A DNA stretch of 33,971 nt, taken from the NCBI GenBank assembly GCA_027366155.1, contig DAHXKV010000040.1, positions 1 to 33,971 on the forward strand. Direction: 5' to 3'. The position numbers were made by a program, and so were the translations under genes. Below the pieces are notes generated by a model, which worked only from the letters and a program-made list of their open reading frames with translations, had not been told where the DNA came from and searched no databases. The DNA is from Microcaldota archaeon (lineage in GTDB: Archaea > Micrarchaeota > Micrarchaeia > Micrarchaeales > CABMGC01). How positions within the stretch are numbered: the first letter of the stretch is position 1; the number at the start of each line of letters is the position of its first letter. Below, one piece after another: positions 26,103 through 33,971 of this stretch.

Positions 26103-27335
26103 TCAGGAGAGGAGGGAGCTCAGCTCCATGCCGCCCGTTCTTGTTATCTCGTTGAGGAAGATGGTCGCGTAGGAACCTGCCGCAATCGAGAATTCCAGCG
26201 AGATGCAGTCTTCCGAGCCGGAAACATTCAGCCCGAGGAGCGGGGAGAGAAGCGGCCTGAAGGCGCCTTTCATGCTTATCTCAGGCATGCTCCGTATCTT
26301 GAAAGACTCCCTGGACAGCCCAATAGATTCCATTGCGCTCTTTTCGTATTCGCTTATTAGGCTCTCATCGGTCTCGTAGCCTACAAGGCATCCGAGGGGG
26401 AAGCGGCCCGGGCTTGCAACAGTCGTGGAGAGATCCGGGAAGCCGTACGCATCCGCGCCGCAGCTTTCCGGAGAATTGAAATTCCTGTCTTTTACCCTCT
26501 GCTCAAGCGCCATGTTGAATATGAGGTCCTCAACTGAGTGCACGAACATCAGGAGGATCCCGCGCGGAAGCCTGCGCAGCGCATTTGCAAAATTATTATA
26601 CCTGGAGATGTGCTCTATCATTATCCGTTCGTATCGGAGGTGCCTGGGAAAATACCCAAGTGCCTTCGAAAAGTCCCTCTCATCAAGGAGCCTGGAACGC
26701 GCCTCACTCGATTCAGGATCGGTTTCGTTTCCGGTGTAGGTGAGGAATTCCATTGCGGCTTCCTCGTGGCTGTTACGGAGTATTGCCATGCCTACCCTCT
26801 GGTTGTTCAGCCGGTATCCGAACCTCTGCCTGTCAAAATAGTTTGGGAAGACCCCGGCGAGGCTCTCTATTATGCGGTTTGCGTTGCCAGGGCGTGTGGC
26901 TTCGCGTACCTTGACTGAGAAACGGTTTCCCAGATTGGAGCCGAGCTCTGTCCCATTGCTCTTCCATGCCCCGTTTATTGAGATTTCTGGAAGGCGCACT
27001 GCCATTACGGATTCAGGCTCCACTCCATAGATTGAGGCAAGCTGGACTGAGACCGATTTCCGGTCCTTTGTTCCGGAGTAGCTTACCGACTTCCTCCCAC
27101 GCCCTGTCTTCTTGGCTATCTCAGTGACTGCCTTTATAGTCTCCCAGTTCCTTTTCTGGAGTATGAAGGTGGTGAATGCGCCTGAGGGTTCCTCCGTTTC
27201 CCCAAGCTCCGAGCAGGCGTATTTGCGGTTGAGCTCGAGGACCTTCCCTTTTGAGGTTATTTCCATTACCACAAAGTCTTCAGGGTTTTCCTTAAGGAGG
27301 CCGCCGGTCCCATCGCCCTCTCCCAGATACAGCAT
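26103..27335 (-). CDS. truD: tRNA pseudouridine synthase TruD
   Basis: KENPEDFVVMEI, VSYSGTKDRKSVSVQ, GNRFSVKVREATRPGNANRI, PNYFDRQRFG. Tracked ORF starts at 27398; MLYLGEGDG at about 27335 is a likelier start. Confidence 0.92.
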   Translation of the reverse strand: MLYLGEGDGTGGLLKENPEDFVVMEITSKGKVLELNRKYACSELGETEEPSGAFTTFILQKRNWETIKAVTEIAKKTGRGRKSVSYSGTKDRKSVSVQLASIYGVEPESVMAVRLPEISINGAWKSNGTELGSNLGNRFSVKVREATRPGNANRIIESLAGVFPNYFDRQRFGYRLNNQRVGMAILRNSHEEAAMEFLTYTGNETDPESSEARSRLLDERDFSKALGYFPRHLRYERIMIEHISRYNNFANALRRLPRGILLMFVHSVEDLIFNMALEQRVKDRNFNSPESCGADAYGFPDLSTTVASPGRFPLGCLVGYETDESLISEYEKSAMESIGLSRESFKIRSMPEISMKGAFRPLLSPLLGLNVSGSEDCISLEFSIAAGSYATIFLNEITRTGGMELSSLLS

Positions 27336-27373
27336 GAAACCAATTATAAATCTTGGTATTCTAGTATTTATGA

Positions 27374-28189
27374 GTGATCCCTTTGAATGAAGATTCACTT
27401 GTAGAGAAACTCGTTTACAGGCTCATAAAGAAGCATGTGGCAGGTACTACGATGAACTCTGCGATAGTGAAGGTGCAGGAATTCAACAAGAATAACATGC
27501 TGGCCTCGATAGTCTTCCTTAGCGGCAGGGTCGAGACAAAGGTCAAGGCACGCTACGTTACGACCACCTACATAGAGCTGATAAGGAGGATATCCAGGAT
27601 GGGGCTTAAGTCGGTGGTCCAGATACCCATAGGCCAGATAGGCGGCGCCATAGACGAGGAATTTGCCTCTGGAAATCTTTCCGAGATAATAGACGCGGGA
27701 AACAAGTACGGCGTGTTTATCTGGGCTGCAATCAACGGAAGCCAGAAGGAGGCCACGGTAGCTAAGCAGCACAAGCATGCAAAAGGCTTCGGGATAGCTG
27801 CGCCGTATGGGAAGGTGGCCGAGCTTGTGGACAAGTGGCATATAAAAGCGGTTAAGATTATTTTTGACGATAAAGACATGGGCGAGCTGAAGGCCATGGC
27901 CGACGCGGTGAGGCTTGCGTGTGCGCATGCAAGCACGGTGGTGCTCTACCACCCACCCGAGAAGCTTGTTGGCAAGGAACTCCAGAAGGTACAGAAACAG
28001 GTAGTCATGGAGTTCGGCTTGGGGCACGACAGGAAGAGGCTGAGGAAACTGCTCGAACGCAGCAACAGGATAAGCGTTAGCATACCTTTTGGCAAGGACT
28101 GGACATCTTATGCCATGGAAATTGTGCCTGAAGGGAAGACCCATTTTATAGTTGAGAGCCTTCTGCGCGGGGAGGGGCAGGTGGCATGA
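27374..28189 (+). CDS. Divergent proline dehydrogenase-like (TIM barrel) protein
   Basis: VAGTTMNSAIVKVQEFNKNNMLASIVFLSGRVETKVKARYVTTTYIELIRRI and VVMEFGLGHDRKRLRKLLERSNRISVSIPFGKDWTSYAMEIV resemble the ProDH N-terminal region and C-terminal EFQMLYGVR...VYVPYG.DW..Y segment. Low-similarity assignment. Confidence 0.55.
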   Translation: MIPLNEDSLVEKLVYRLIKKHVAGTTMNSAIVKVQEFNKNNMLASIVFLSGRVETKVKARYVTTTYIELIRRISRMGLKSVVQIPIGQIGGAIDEEFASGNLSEIIDAGNKYGVFIWAAINGSQKEATVAKQHKHAKGFGIAAPYGKVAELVDKWHIKAVKIIFDDKDMGELKAMADAVRLACAHASTVVLYHPPEKLVGKELQKVQKQVVMEFGLGHDRKRLRKLLERSNRISVSIPFGKDWTSYAMEIVPEGKTHFIVESLLRGEGQVA

Positions 28190-29137
28190 ATGCCTGAGCG
28201 AGGCAAGACGGTGCTGGTGACAGGCAGCACAGGCAGGCTCGGCAGAGCACTTTCAAAAAGGCTTCTTGAGGAGGGATACACAGTAAGAGGACTTGTCAGG
28301 ACCAAGGAAGGCGTCTCCAGGCTTGTCGCTGGAACAGTGCCCTTTCAAGGAGACATGTTCGACAGTGAATCCCTTCGAAAGGCATGCAATGGCGTGGAGA
28401 TTGTATTCCACACGGCAGGCATACTCAGCCAGAGCAGGTTTGATTCTAAGACCATACTTGGAACAAACGTGACAGGCACAATGAATCTGGCGGATGCCAT
28501 GAAGGAGGCTGGCGTACAGAAGATGATCTACGCCAGCAGCGCGAACGTTTATGGAAGGAGGAGGAGAGGACCCATAAAGGAGGAGGATGAGCCACGGCCC
28601 ACTGACACTTATGGCCTTAGCAAGGCGATGGCAGAGAAGAAGCTTGAGGAATCAACGATAACTTCGGCAATGCTCAGGCTGGCATCCATATACGGGCCGG
28701 GATTCGAATCCTCGTTTTTCAAGGTGTTCGAGGTAATAAGAATGGGAAAGGCATATGTGATAGGAAACGGCAAGAACCATCTCGCAATGGTGCATGTGGA
28801 CGATGCCGTTGAATCCTTCCTCCTCGCTGCGCGTAAGAGGATCAGCGGATCGCGTGCTTACAATATAGGAGACGGCAGGGAGTATACCCAGGAATATCTC
28901 CTTGGGCTTGGAGCAGATCTTCTCGGAGTGCCAAGGCCTGAGAGACACATCAGCACCGTGCTTGCAAAGATAGTCGCAAAGGCCAGCGGGCTGGAACGCG
29001 ACGAGATGAGGTTCATGACTAGCGACAGGATACTCGACATAGGCAGGGCAAGGAAGGAACTGGGGTTCGCGCCGAGGGAGAGCGTAGAGAGCAGCGCAGG
29101 CAAGATGCTTAGCGATTTCACATACGGTAAACGCTGA
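28190..29137 (+). CDS. NAD-dependent epimerase/dehydratase (extended SDR family)
   Basis: 315 aa; VTGSTGRLGRALSKRLLEEGYTVRGLVR, YASSANVYGRR, TYGLSKAMAEKKL (YxxxK). Starts directly after the stop of the previous gene. Confidence 0.88.
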   Translation: MPERGKTVLVTGSTGRLGRALSKRLLEEGYTVRGLVRTKEGVSRLVAGTVPFQGDMFDSESLRKACNGVEIVFHTAGILSQSRFDSKTILGTNVTGTMNLADAMKEAGVQKMIYASSANVYGRRRRGPIKEEDEPRPTDTYGLSKAMAEKKLEESTITSAMLRLASIYGPGFESSFFKVFEVIRMGKAYVIGNGKNHLAMVHVDDAVESFLLAARKRISGSRAYNIGDGREYTQEYLLGLGADLLGVPRPERHISTVLAKIVAKASGLERDEMRFMTSDRILDIGRARKELGFAPRESVESSAGKMLSDFTYGKR

Positions 29138-29204
29138 ATGTTGAGGATGCAGACCATTTATATTCATGCAGTGCACATGATATAATCGCATTCAAGGTGC
29201 AACG

Positions 29205-29993
29205 ATGAAGATAGGAAAGGTAGAAAAATACATACATGAGAAACTCGATGAACGGGGCTCTCTGCTCTTCATGCTGGTGGACCCAGTAGATTACGAGAAG
29301 CCAGAGCTTGCAGTTTCAACTGCAAAAGCAGCGTCGGAAGGCGGCGCTGATATAATATTGGTCGGCGGAAGCACAGGCGCACAGGGAGAGCTTCTAGACA
29401 GCGTGACAAAGAACATAAAGGAGAGCGTTGAGGTGCCTGTAGTCCTCTTTCCTGGAAATATAGCCACCATAACAAAGTATGCAGATGCAGTTTACTTCAT
29501 GTCACTACTCAATGCAAGGAATCCGTACTGGATAACCCAGGCACAGATGCTCTCCGCGCCTGTGGTCAAAGGCATGGGGATAGAGCCCCTTCCTGTCGGG
29601 TACATAGTGGTGCAGCCCGGAGGGACAGTGGGATGGGTTGGAGACGCAAACATGGTTCCCAGGGAGAAGCCGAAAAGAGCCGCTTCGCTTGCCCTTGCAG
29701 GAGAATATCTGGGCAACAGAATCATAATAACGGATGTCGGATCAAATCCCCAGCTGCAAGGAAATTCGGGCATGCCATCGGAGATGATACGGGCGGTGAA
29801 GAGCATCATCTCTGTGCCATATGTTGTTGCAGGGGGAATGCGTACAATTGAGGATGTCGCTAGCGCAGTCAGGAGCGGTGCGGATGCGGTGCAGATAGGC
29901 ACTGCAATAGAGAAATCAAGGAATCCGAGAGCCCAGGCAGCCCTCTTCTCAAAGGCCATACACGAAGAGGGGCTGAAAAAGAAGAAAGGTTGA
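29205..29993 (+). CDS. Geranylgeranylglyceryl phosphate synthase
   Basis: 262 aa; LFMLVDPVDY, GGADIILVGGSTGA, VVLFPGNIATITKYADAVYFMSLLNARNPYWITQAQ, YIVVQPGGTVGWVGDAN, YVVAGGMRTIEDVASAVRSGADAVQIGTAIE. TATA-like tttatattc upstream. Confidence 0.95.
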   Translation: MKIGKVEKYIHEKLDERGSLLFMLVDPVDYEKPELAVSTAKAASEGGADIILVGGSTGAQGELLDSVTKNIKESVEVPVVLFPGNIATITKYADAVYFMSLLNARNPYWITQAQMLSAPVVKGMGIEPLPVGYIVVQPGGTVGWVGDANMVPREKPKRAASLALAGEYLGNRIIITDVGSNPQLQGNSGMPSEMIRAVKSIISVPYVVAGGMRTIEDVASAVRSGADAVQIGTAIEKSRNPRAQAALFSKAIHEEGLKKKKG

Positions 29994-31106
29994 GTGAGGA
30001 TGCGCGAGATGGCTTCGATAGAAATATCGAGGGCAGTCAGGGAATTGCACACTAAGGTTGAGGGCTCTAGGCTGAGGAAGTTCTACGACTTCGGAAACGG
30101 CTCTTTCAGGATATTTTTTTACAACAAGGCAGGCAACCTGCACATATACTGCTCTCTGCTTTCCACATTTAACGAGACCTCGCTCGTCGAGGAGGCCGAT
30201 GAGGCAACCACATTTGCGATGAGCATAAGGAAGAGGCTAGAGAACTCGCTGCTTACCTCGCTTGGGCAGTATGGCTCCGACAGGATAATAGTGCTGGAGT
30301 TCGGCAATGATGGATTCAGGCTCCTGATAGAGATGTACGGCAAGGGGAATGTCATACTGATCAACAGCGATGGCGTAATAGAGGCATGCTACAAGAGAAT
30401 AAGATACAAGGGCAGGAGCATAGCCATCGGAAACCACTATTCCCTTCCGGAAGGCTCGCCATTCCGCTTCGAGAACCCGACAGAAGAAGCGGCATTGAAG
30501 GCTATGGAGAATGTGCCATCGGGGAAGAAGCTGATAAGGTTTCTCGGGGACAGGATAAACATAGGCCCGCTATATCTGGAGGACATAATATTGAGGGCAG
30601 GAATGGATCCGGCAAAGACAATGGCCGAGGAGGCCGACTTGAAGGCGATTGCCAGGGAGATTGTCGCTTTTTTCATGAGGATAGAGGAGGAGAAGCCCAG
30701 GGTTTACAAAGAAAACAGTGAGATCAAGGACTACGCCATAGCCGGGGTGAGGAGGTACGATGGCCTAGAGATCGAGAAGTATGAGAGCCTTAACCTACTG
30801 CTTGACAGCATCTATGCGGAGGGTAGGGTAATCAGGGCAGACACCGAAAAGATAGAATTGGTGGAAAAGACAAGGGCGAATATTGAGGAGCAGAAGAGGC
30901 TCCTTGTGATCGCCAACACGGAGGCTGAGTATTATTCGAATTCCGGAAGGACGGTTTTTGCGCACATGCATGAGATAAACACAGTAATAGATTACCTGAA
31001 GAGGCACAGGAACGCAACGCTAGACGAGGTCAGGGGGATTTTCCCCGGCATAGTAATAAAAGAGCTTGACCTTAAGAATAAGGTAGTCAGGATAGAGGTA
31101 GAGTAG
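29994..31106 (+). CDS. NEMF/Rqc2/RqcH family protein (NFACT-N plus coiled coil), lacking the NFACT-R domain
   Basis: 370 aa; N-terminal ISRAVRELHTKVEGSRLRKFYDFGNGSFRIFFY and NVILINSDGVIEACYK are NFACT-N-like; ends at IKELDLKNKVVRIEVE, where the NFACT-R (DUF814) domain would normally begin. Confidence 0.8.
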   Translation: MRMREMASIEISRAVRELHTKVEGSRLRKFYDFGNGSFRIFFYNKAGNLHIYCSLLSTFNETSLVEEADEATTFAMSIRKRLENSLLTSLGQYGSDRIIVLEFGNDGFRLLIEMYGKGNVILINSDGVIEACYKRIRYKGRSIAIGNHYSLPEGSPFRFENPTEEAALKAMENVPSGKKLIRFLGDRINIGPLYLEDIILRAGMDPAKTMAEEADLKAIAREIVAFFMRIEEEKPRVYKENSEIKDYAIAGVRRYDGLEIEKYESLNLLLDSIYAEGRVIRADTEKIELVEKTRANIEEQKRLLVIANTEAEYYSNSGRTVFAHMHEINTVIDYLKRHRNATLDEVRGIFPGIVIKELDLKNKVVRIEVE

Positions 31107-31109
31107 CAG

Positions 31110-32012
31110 ATGATAGAGGTTGTTGTGCTTGGGTCTTCAGGCTCTTCTCCGGCAAAGGAGAGGCAGATGCCATGCGTCGCGCTCAGACGTGAGGGGGAAG
31201 TCTTTCTCTTTGACTGTGGGGAAGGAACGCAGATGCAGATGCTCAGGTACGGAGTAAATGCATACAGGATCAAGGCCATATTCGTGAGCCATGCGCACGG
31301 AGACCACGTAATAGGGATAGCGGGATTGGTGAGAACTCTGGCCCTTAGCAACAGGAAGGATCCGCTAGAAATATTCGTCCCGGAAGGACAGGAGAGGATA
31401 GTCAGAAGCCTGGTTGCTTTCGACAAGGCCATGATAGGGTACGAGGTAAGGATAACAGGGGTGGGCTCCGGGAAGATTTACGTGGGCAGAGGATTCCATG
31501 TGCGTGCATTCAGGCTCAACCACACGATACCGTGCAGCGGATACTCTTTTGAGGAAGAGGAGAGATTCAGGTTTGACGCCAAAAAGGCAAAGAGGCTCGG
31601 AATCTCAGGCAGTATGTTTTCCGAGATAGGGAAGAGAGGAAGGCTGAAGATAAAAGGCAAGGTAGTAAGCCTGAAGAGCGTAACAAGCACGGTGAAGGGC
31701 CTTAAGATAGTTTACGCGGCAGACAGCAGGCCTTCGAAAAATACAGAAAAGTTTGCAAAGGACGCTGACCTTCTTATACATGAATCCTCTTATACTGAGG
31801 AATACAGAAAGCTGGCGCTGGAAAGAAAGCATTCAACGGCGAAAGAGGCGGCCACTGTCGCCTTGCATGCAAGAGCGAAAATGCTGGTGCTGGTGCACAT
31901 AAGCACAAGATTCAAAACAACTGAGCCCCTATTAATAGAGGCCTCTTCGGTTTTCAAGAATACCAAAGTGGCACACGATGGAGAGATAATTAAAATAGGG
32001 GGTATCGTCTAG
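31110..32012 (+). CDS. rnz: Ribonuclease Z
   Basis: 300 aa; IFVSHAHGDHVIGIAGL, FLFDCGEGTQMQMLRYG, KIVYAADSRPS, HESSYTEE, KHSTAKEAATVAL. Stop TAG at 32010-32012 lies inside the following tRNA gene. Confidence 0.95.
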   Translation: MIEVVVLGSSGSSPAKERQMPCVALRREGEVFLFDCGEGTQMQMLRYGVNAYRIKAIFVSHAHGDHVIGIAGLVRTLALSNRKDPLEIFVPEGQERIVRSLVAFDKAMIGYEVRITGVGSGKIYVGRGFHVRAFRLNHTIPCSGYSFEEEERFRFDAKKAKRLGISGSMFSEIGKRGRLKIKGKVVSLKSVTSTVKGLKIVYAADSRPSKNTEKFAKDADLLIHESSYTEEYRKLALERKHSTAKEAATVALHARAKMLVLVHISTRFKTTEPLLIEASSVFKNTKVAHDGEIIKIGGIV

Positions 32013-32068
32013 TGGTAGGACGGCAGATTGACATTCTGCAAGCAGGAGTTCGATTCTCCTTACCCCCA
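31998..32068 (+). tRNA. tRNA-Val (anticodon GAC)
   Basis: Acceptor GGGGGTA/TACCCCC, anticodon stem GCAGA/TCTGC with loop TTGACAT, T arm AGGAG-TTCGATT-CTCCT, discriminator A. Confidence 0.94.
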
Positions 32069-32152
32069 TTACCGGCATTATTCCAAAATGCCTTTACCTT
32101 GCGTCTCTTGTATTCTCCATGGTAAATCCTGGACCGGCGCCGCTTTTCCTGC

Positions 32153-33971
32153 CTATGCCGCAGGAGAAAGATCCTGTTTCACAGATCGGTGAAGAGGGCC
32201 TTGATCTTCTTGCTCCAGAAGCTCATTTATAAACAGCTCGGGATTGTCCCTGTATTCGAGGAAGTTCCTGATGTGCTTAATAACAGTGCCATACTGCTGC
32301 GGCTTTGGCTGCTGCAGGTCGAGTTTCCAGTCAAGCTTGCCGGTGTTGATTTTCCCCCTCAAGGCTATAAATCCCAGTGCGATTGTTATCTTGCCCTCAT
32401 CGACATTGTTTGCAAGCGAGTAGAGTTTCCTGTAAGTTGCAAGTTGCCTCCTGTGGTTTGCTGCGTTCTCATCAGTCTTGTCAGTCTTATAGTCAAGTAC
32501 CAGGTATCCGTTCGCTTTTTCGTATACTGCATCGATTTTGGCCTTGAACTCCATCCCCTTAGGTGCACTTCCATCTTCCATGAGGCTTTCTAACGGGAGG
32601 ATTATTTCAATTTCTGCACCTATCTGCTTGGCGGCGAGGTTGCGCCAGATCTCCTTGTCCAGTTCCGCTATGTTGGAAAAATATGGCTTCTCGGAATCCT
32701 TGAGCGCATCCTCTTTCAGTGTTCCGTTAAACCGGTTCTCTGCAAGCTGGTGTGCCATGTTGCCTAGGTTAAGCGCAGTGCTTTCGTCATGTAGCCTCAG
32801 TATATTGTACTTGAGGAAACTGAATGGGTCATTTATGCTCTCTATCATGGTGTATGAAAGCCTGTTGGTTTTCGCGAAATAGTCTTTTATGTAATTCTTC
32901 AGCCACATGTCCTTTGAACTGATCGCCTTTTTGGCATCCTCGTATCTTTTATTCACAAAGAGAGAGTAGGCTTCGTCATACTTCCTTGAAATGGGCTCTG
33001 GCTCATCCTCGATGGATTCGTCTTTTATAATTTCGGCACCGCCCAAGGCATAATTAGAATTGTTGCTATTGTTGGTTATTATCAGGAGGTTGTCTCGTGC
33101 CCTTGTAAATGCAACAAAGTCGACACGGAGGTTTTCTTCCTCAAGCTCCTCTTTTATGTTTATTCCTTTTGAGCCTTTTATTATTCCGTAAACTACTGCA
33201 TCGACGAAACCGAATGAGTTCTTTGATGTCCTTGGAACGTATATCACATTGTCGAACTCAAGCCCTTTGGATTTATGCACAGTGGTTAGCACCAGCTTTT
33301 CCTGCTTGCTCATCGGCTCGTAGCTTTCCTCGGTCACGTCAAGATAGTTGAATAGGTCTGCTATCTGAGGGGTACTCAGGGTATCGAAGAACTCAGAAAT
33401 GTTCTTCCTTATCGCGACTGCAGTTATGTAATAATCCTTTCCTACAGAGACGCTTATGGGCAATACGATATTATCGAATATCTTCATCAAATTGGGCTTT
33501 GAGAAGGCCGATTCCCTGATCTTCATGAAGGATTCTGCCTTCTTATGCAGCTCCTTCTCGTTCAGTTTCCCATCATTGTACAACTGGGATAGCTCAAAGG
33601 CTTCCTTCAGCCTGACACCGGCAAAAGGGGTGAATAATGAATTGACTATTGTACTGCTTTCATCATATAGAAGTCCCTTCAGAAATGTTACTATGCTGCT
33701 TTTGGCCTCGGCCGAGGTTGCATTGCTTATCGTTGTAGAGTACTTTACGCCTTTTGAATCCAGGAGTTTTGATATCGAGAGTATCTGACCGTTCGACCTT
33801 GTAATAATCGCAGTGGTTCTGCCATCTTCTAGTTCAATGGCCTTTTTTACTGCCAGGACTTCTTGACGACCCCTTTCAGTCGCTATTATTTTCACGCTGC
33901 CGGTTTCTGCCCTTACTGGAGAGAATCCTTCCAGTTCATTTGCATATTCCTTGTTATTGGTATTGGTTTTA
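32153..33971 (-). CDS. UvrD/AddA-like SF1 helicase fused to a C-terminal RecB-like PD-(D/E)XK nuclease, N-terminus outside the window
   Basis: Helicase motifs LVLTTVHKSKGLEFDNVIYVP and LRVDFVAFTRARDNLLII; nuclease region GNMAHQLAENRF...MEFKAKIDAVYEKANGYLVLDYKTDK...HRRQLATYRKLYS. The frame stays open upstream of the tracked GTG (33895) to the window edge, so the gene is partial. Confidence 0.88.
   Translation of the reverse strand, partial: KTNTNNKEYANELEGFSPVRAETGSVKIIATERGRQEVLAVKKAIELEDGRTTAIITRSNGQILSISKLLDSKGVKYSTTISNATSAEAKSSIVTFLKGLLYDESSTIVNSLFTPFAGVRLKEAFELSQLYNDGKLNEKELHKKAESFMKIRESAFSKPNLMKIFDNIVLPISVSVGKDYYITAVAIRKNISEFFDTLSTPQIADLFNYLDVTEESYEPMSKQEKLVLTTVHKSKGLEFDNVIYVPRTSKNSFGFVDAVVYGIIKGSKGINIKEELEEENLRVDFVAFTRARDNLLIITNNSNNSNYALGGAEIIKDESIEDEPEPISRKYDEAYSLFVNKRYEDAKKAISSKDMWLKNYIKDYFAKTNRLSYTMIESINDPFSFLKYNILRLHDESTALNLGNMAHQLAENRFNGTLKEDALKDSEKPYFSNIAELDKEIWRNLAAKQIGAEIEIILPLESLMEDGSAPKGMEFKAKIDAVYEKANGYLVLDYKTDKTDENAANHRRQLATYRKLYSLANNVDEGKITIALGFIALRGKINTGKLDWKLDLQQPKPQQYGTVIKHIRNFLEYRDNPELFINELLEQEDQGPLHRSVKQDLSPAA

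Noticed and set aside
27395-28144. 249-aa minus-strand ORF antisense to the ProDH-like gene
   Set aside because: No family features; the plus-strand ORF has ProDH-like segments and operon placement, so this is a shadow ORF.
28700-28720. T-arm-like string gggattcgaatcct on the plus strand
   Set aside because: Inside the SDR coding sequence and not flanked by acceptor or anticodon stems; not a tRNA.
1-33971. CRISPR arrays, insertion sequences, toxin-antitoxin or prophage genes
   Set aside because: No direct-repeat arrays, transposase motifs, or phage structural genes noticed on either strand; the window looks like core genome.

Overview
This 34 kb window is almost entirely coding and is clearly archaeal: archaeal-type GlyRS and SerRS, aRF1, GGGP synthase, an alg7/aglH-type GlcNAc-1-P transferase, a histone-fold protein, Rad50 and FtsZ. 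The compact layout suggests a reduced-genome archaeon, possibly DPANN/Micrarchaeota-like (inference only). It carries a suf Fe-S assembly operon with an upstream HTH regulator, an scpA-scpB pair, a ggps-rqcH-rnz-tRNA cluster, and three tRNA genes: Val-CAC, Leu-UAG and Val-GAC. No CRISPR array, transposon or obvious defence island was seen. The main points for follow-up are: (1) the RNase Z gene ends 15 nt inside a tRNA-Val gene and lies next to a NEMF/RqcH homolog lacking its NFACT-R domain; (2) a histone-fold protein has a ~31-aa basic, acid-free C-terminal tail, about two-thirds of which is encoded antisense to the last transmembrane segment of the convergent glycosyltransferase gene; (3) rad50 is broken by a single -1 frame change; (4) a divergent proline-dehydrogenase-like barrel lacks the substrate-binding Arg pair, while a P5C-dehydrogenase-type ALDH is encoded elsewhere in the window; (5) the suf regulator has a Cys cluster and a perfect dyad at its predicted start site. 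All family calls come from reading motifs, with no database search.
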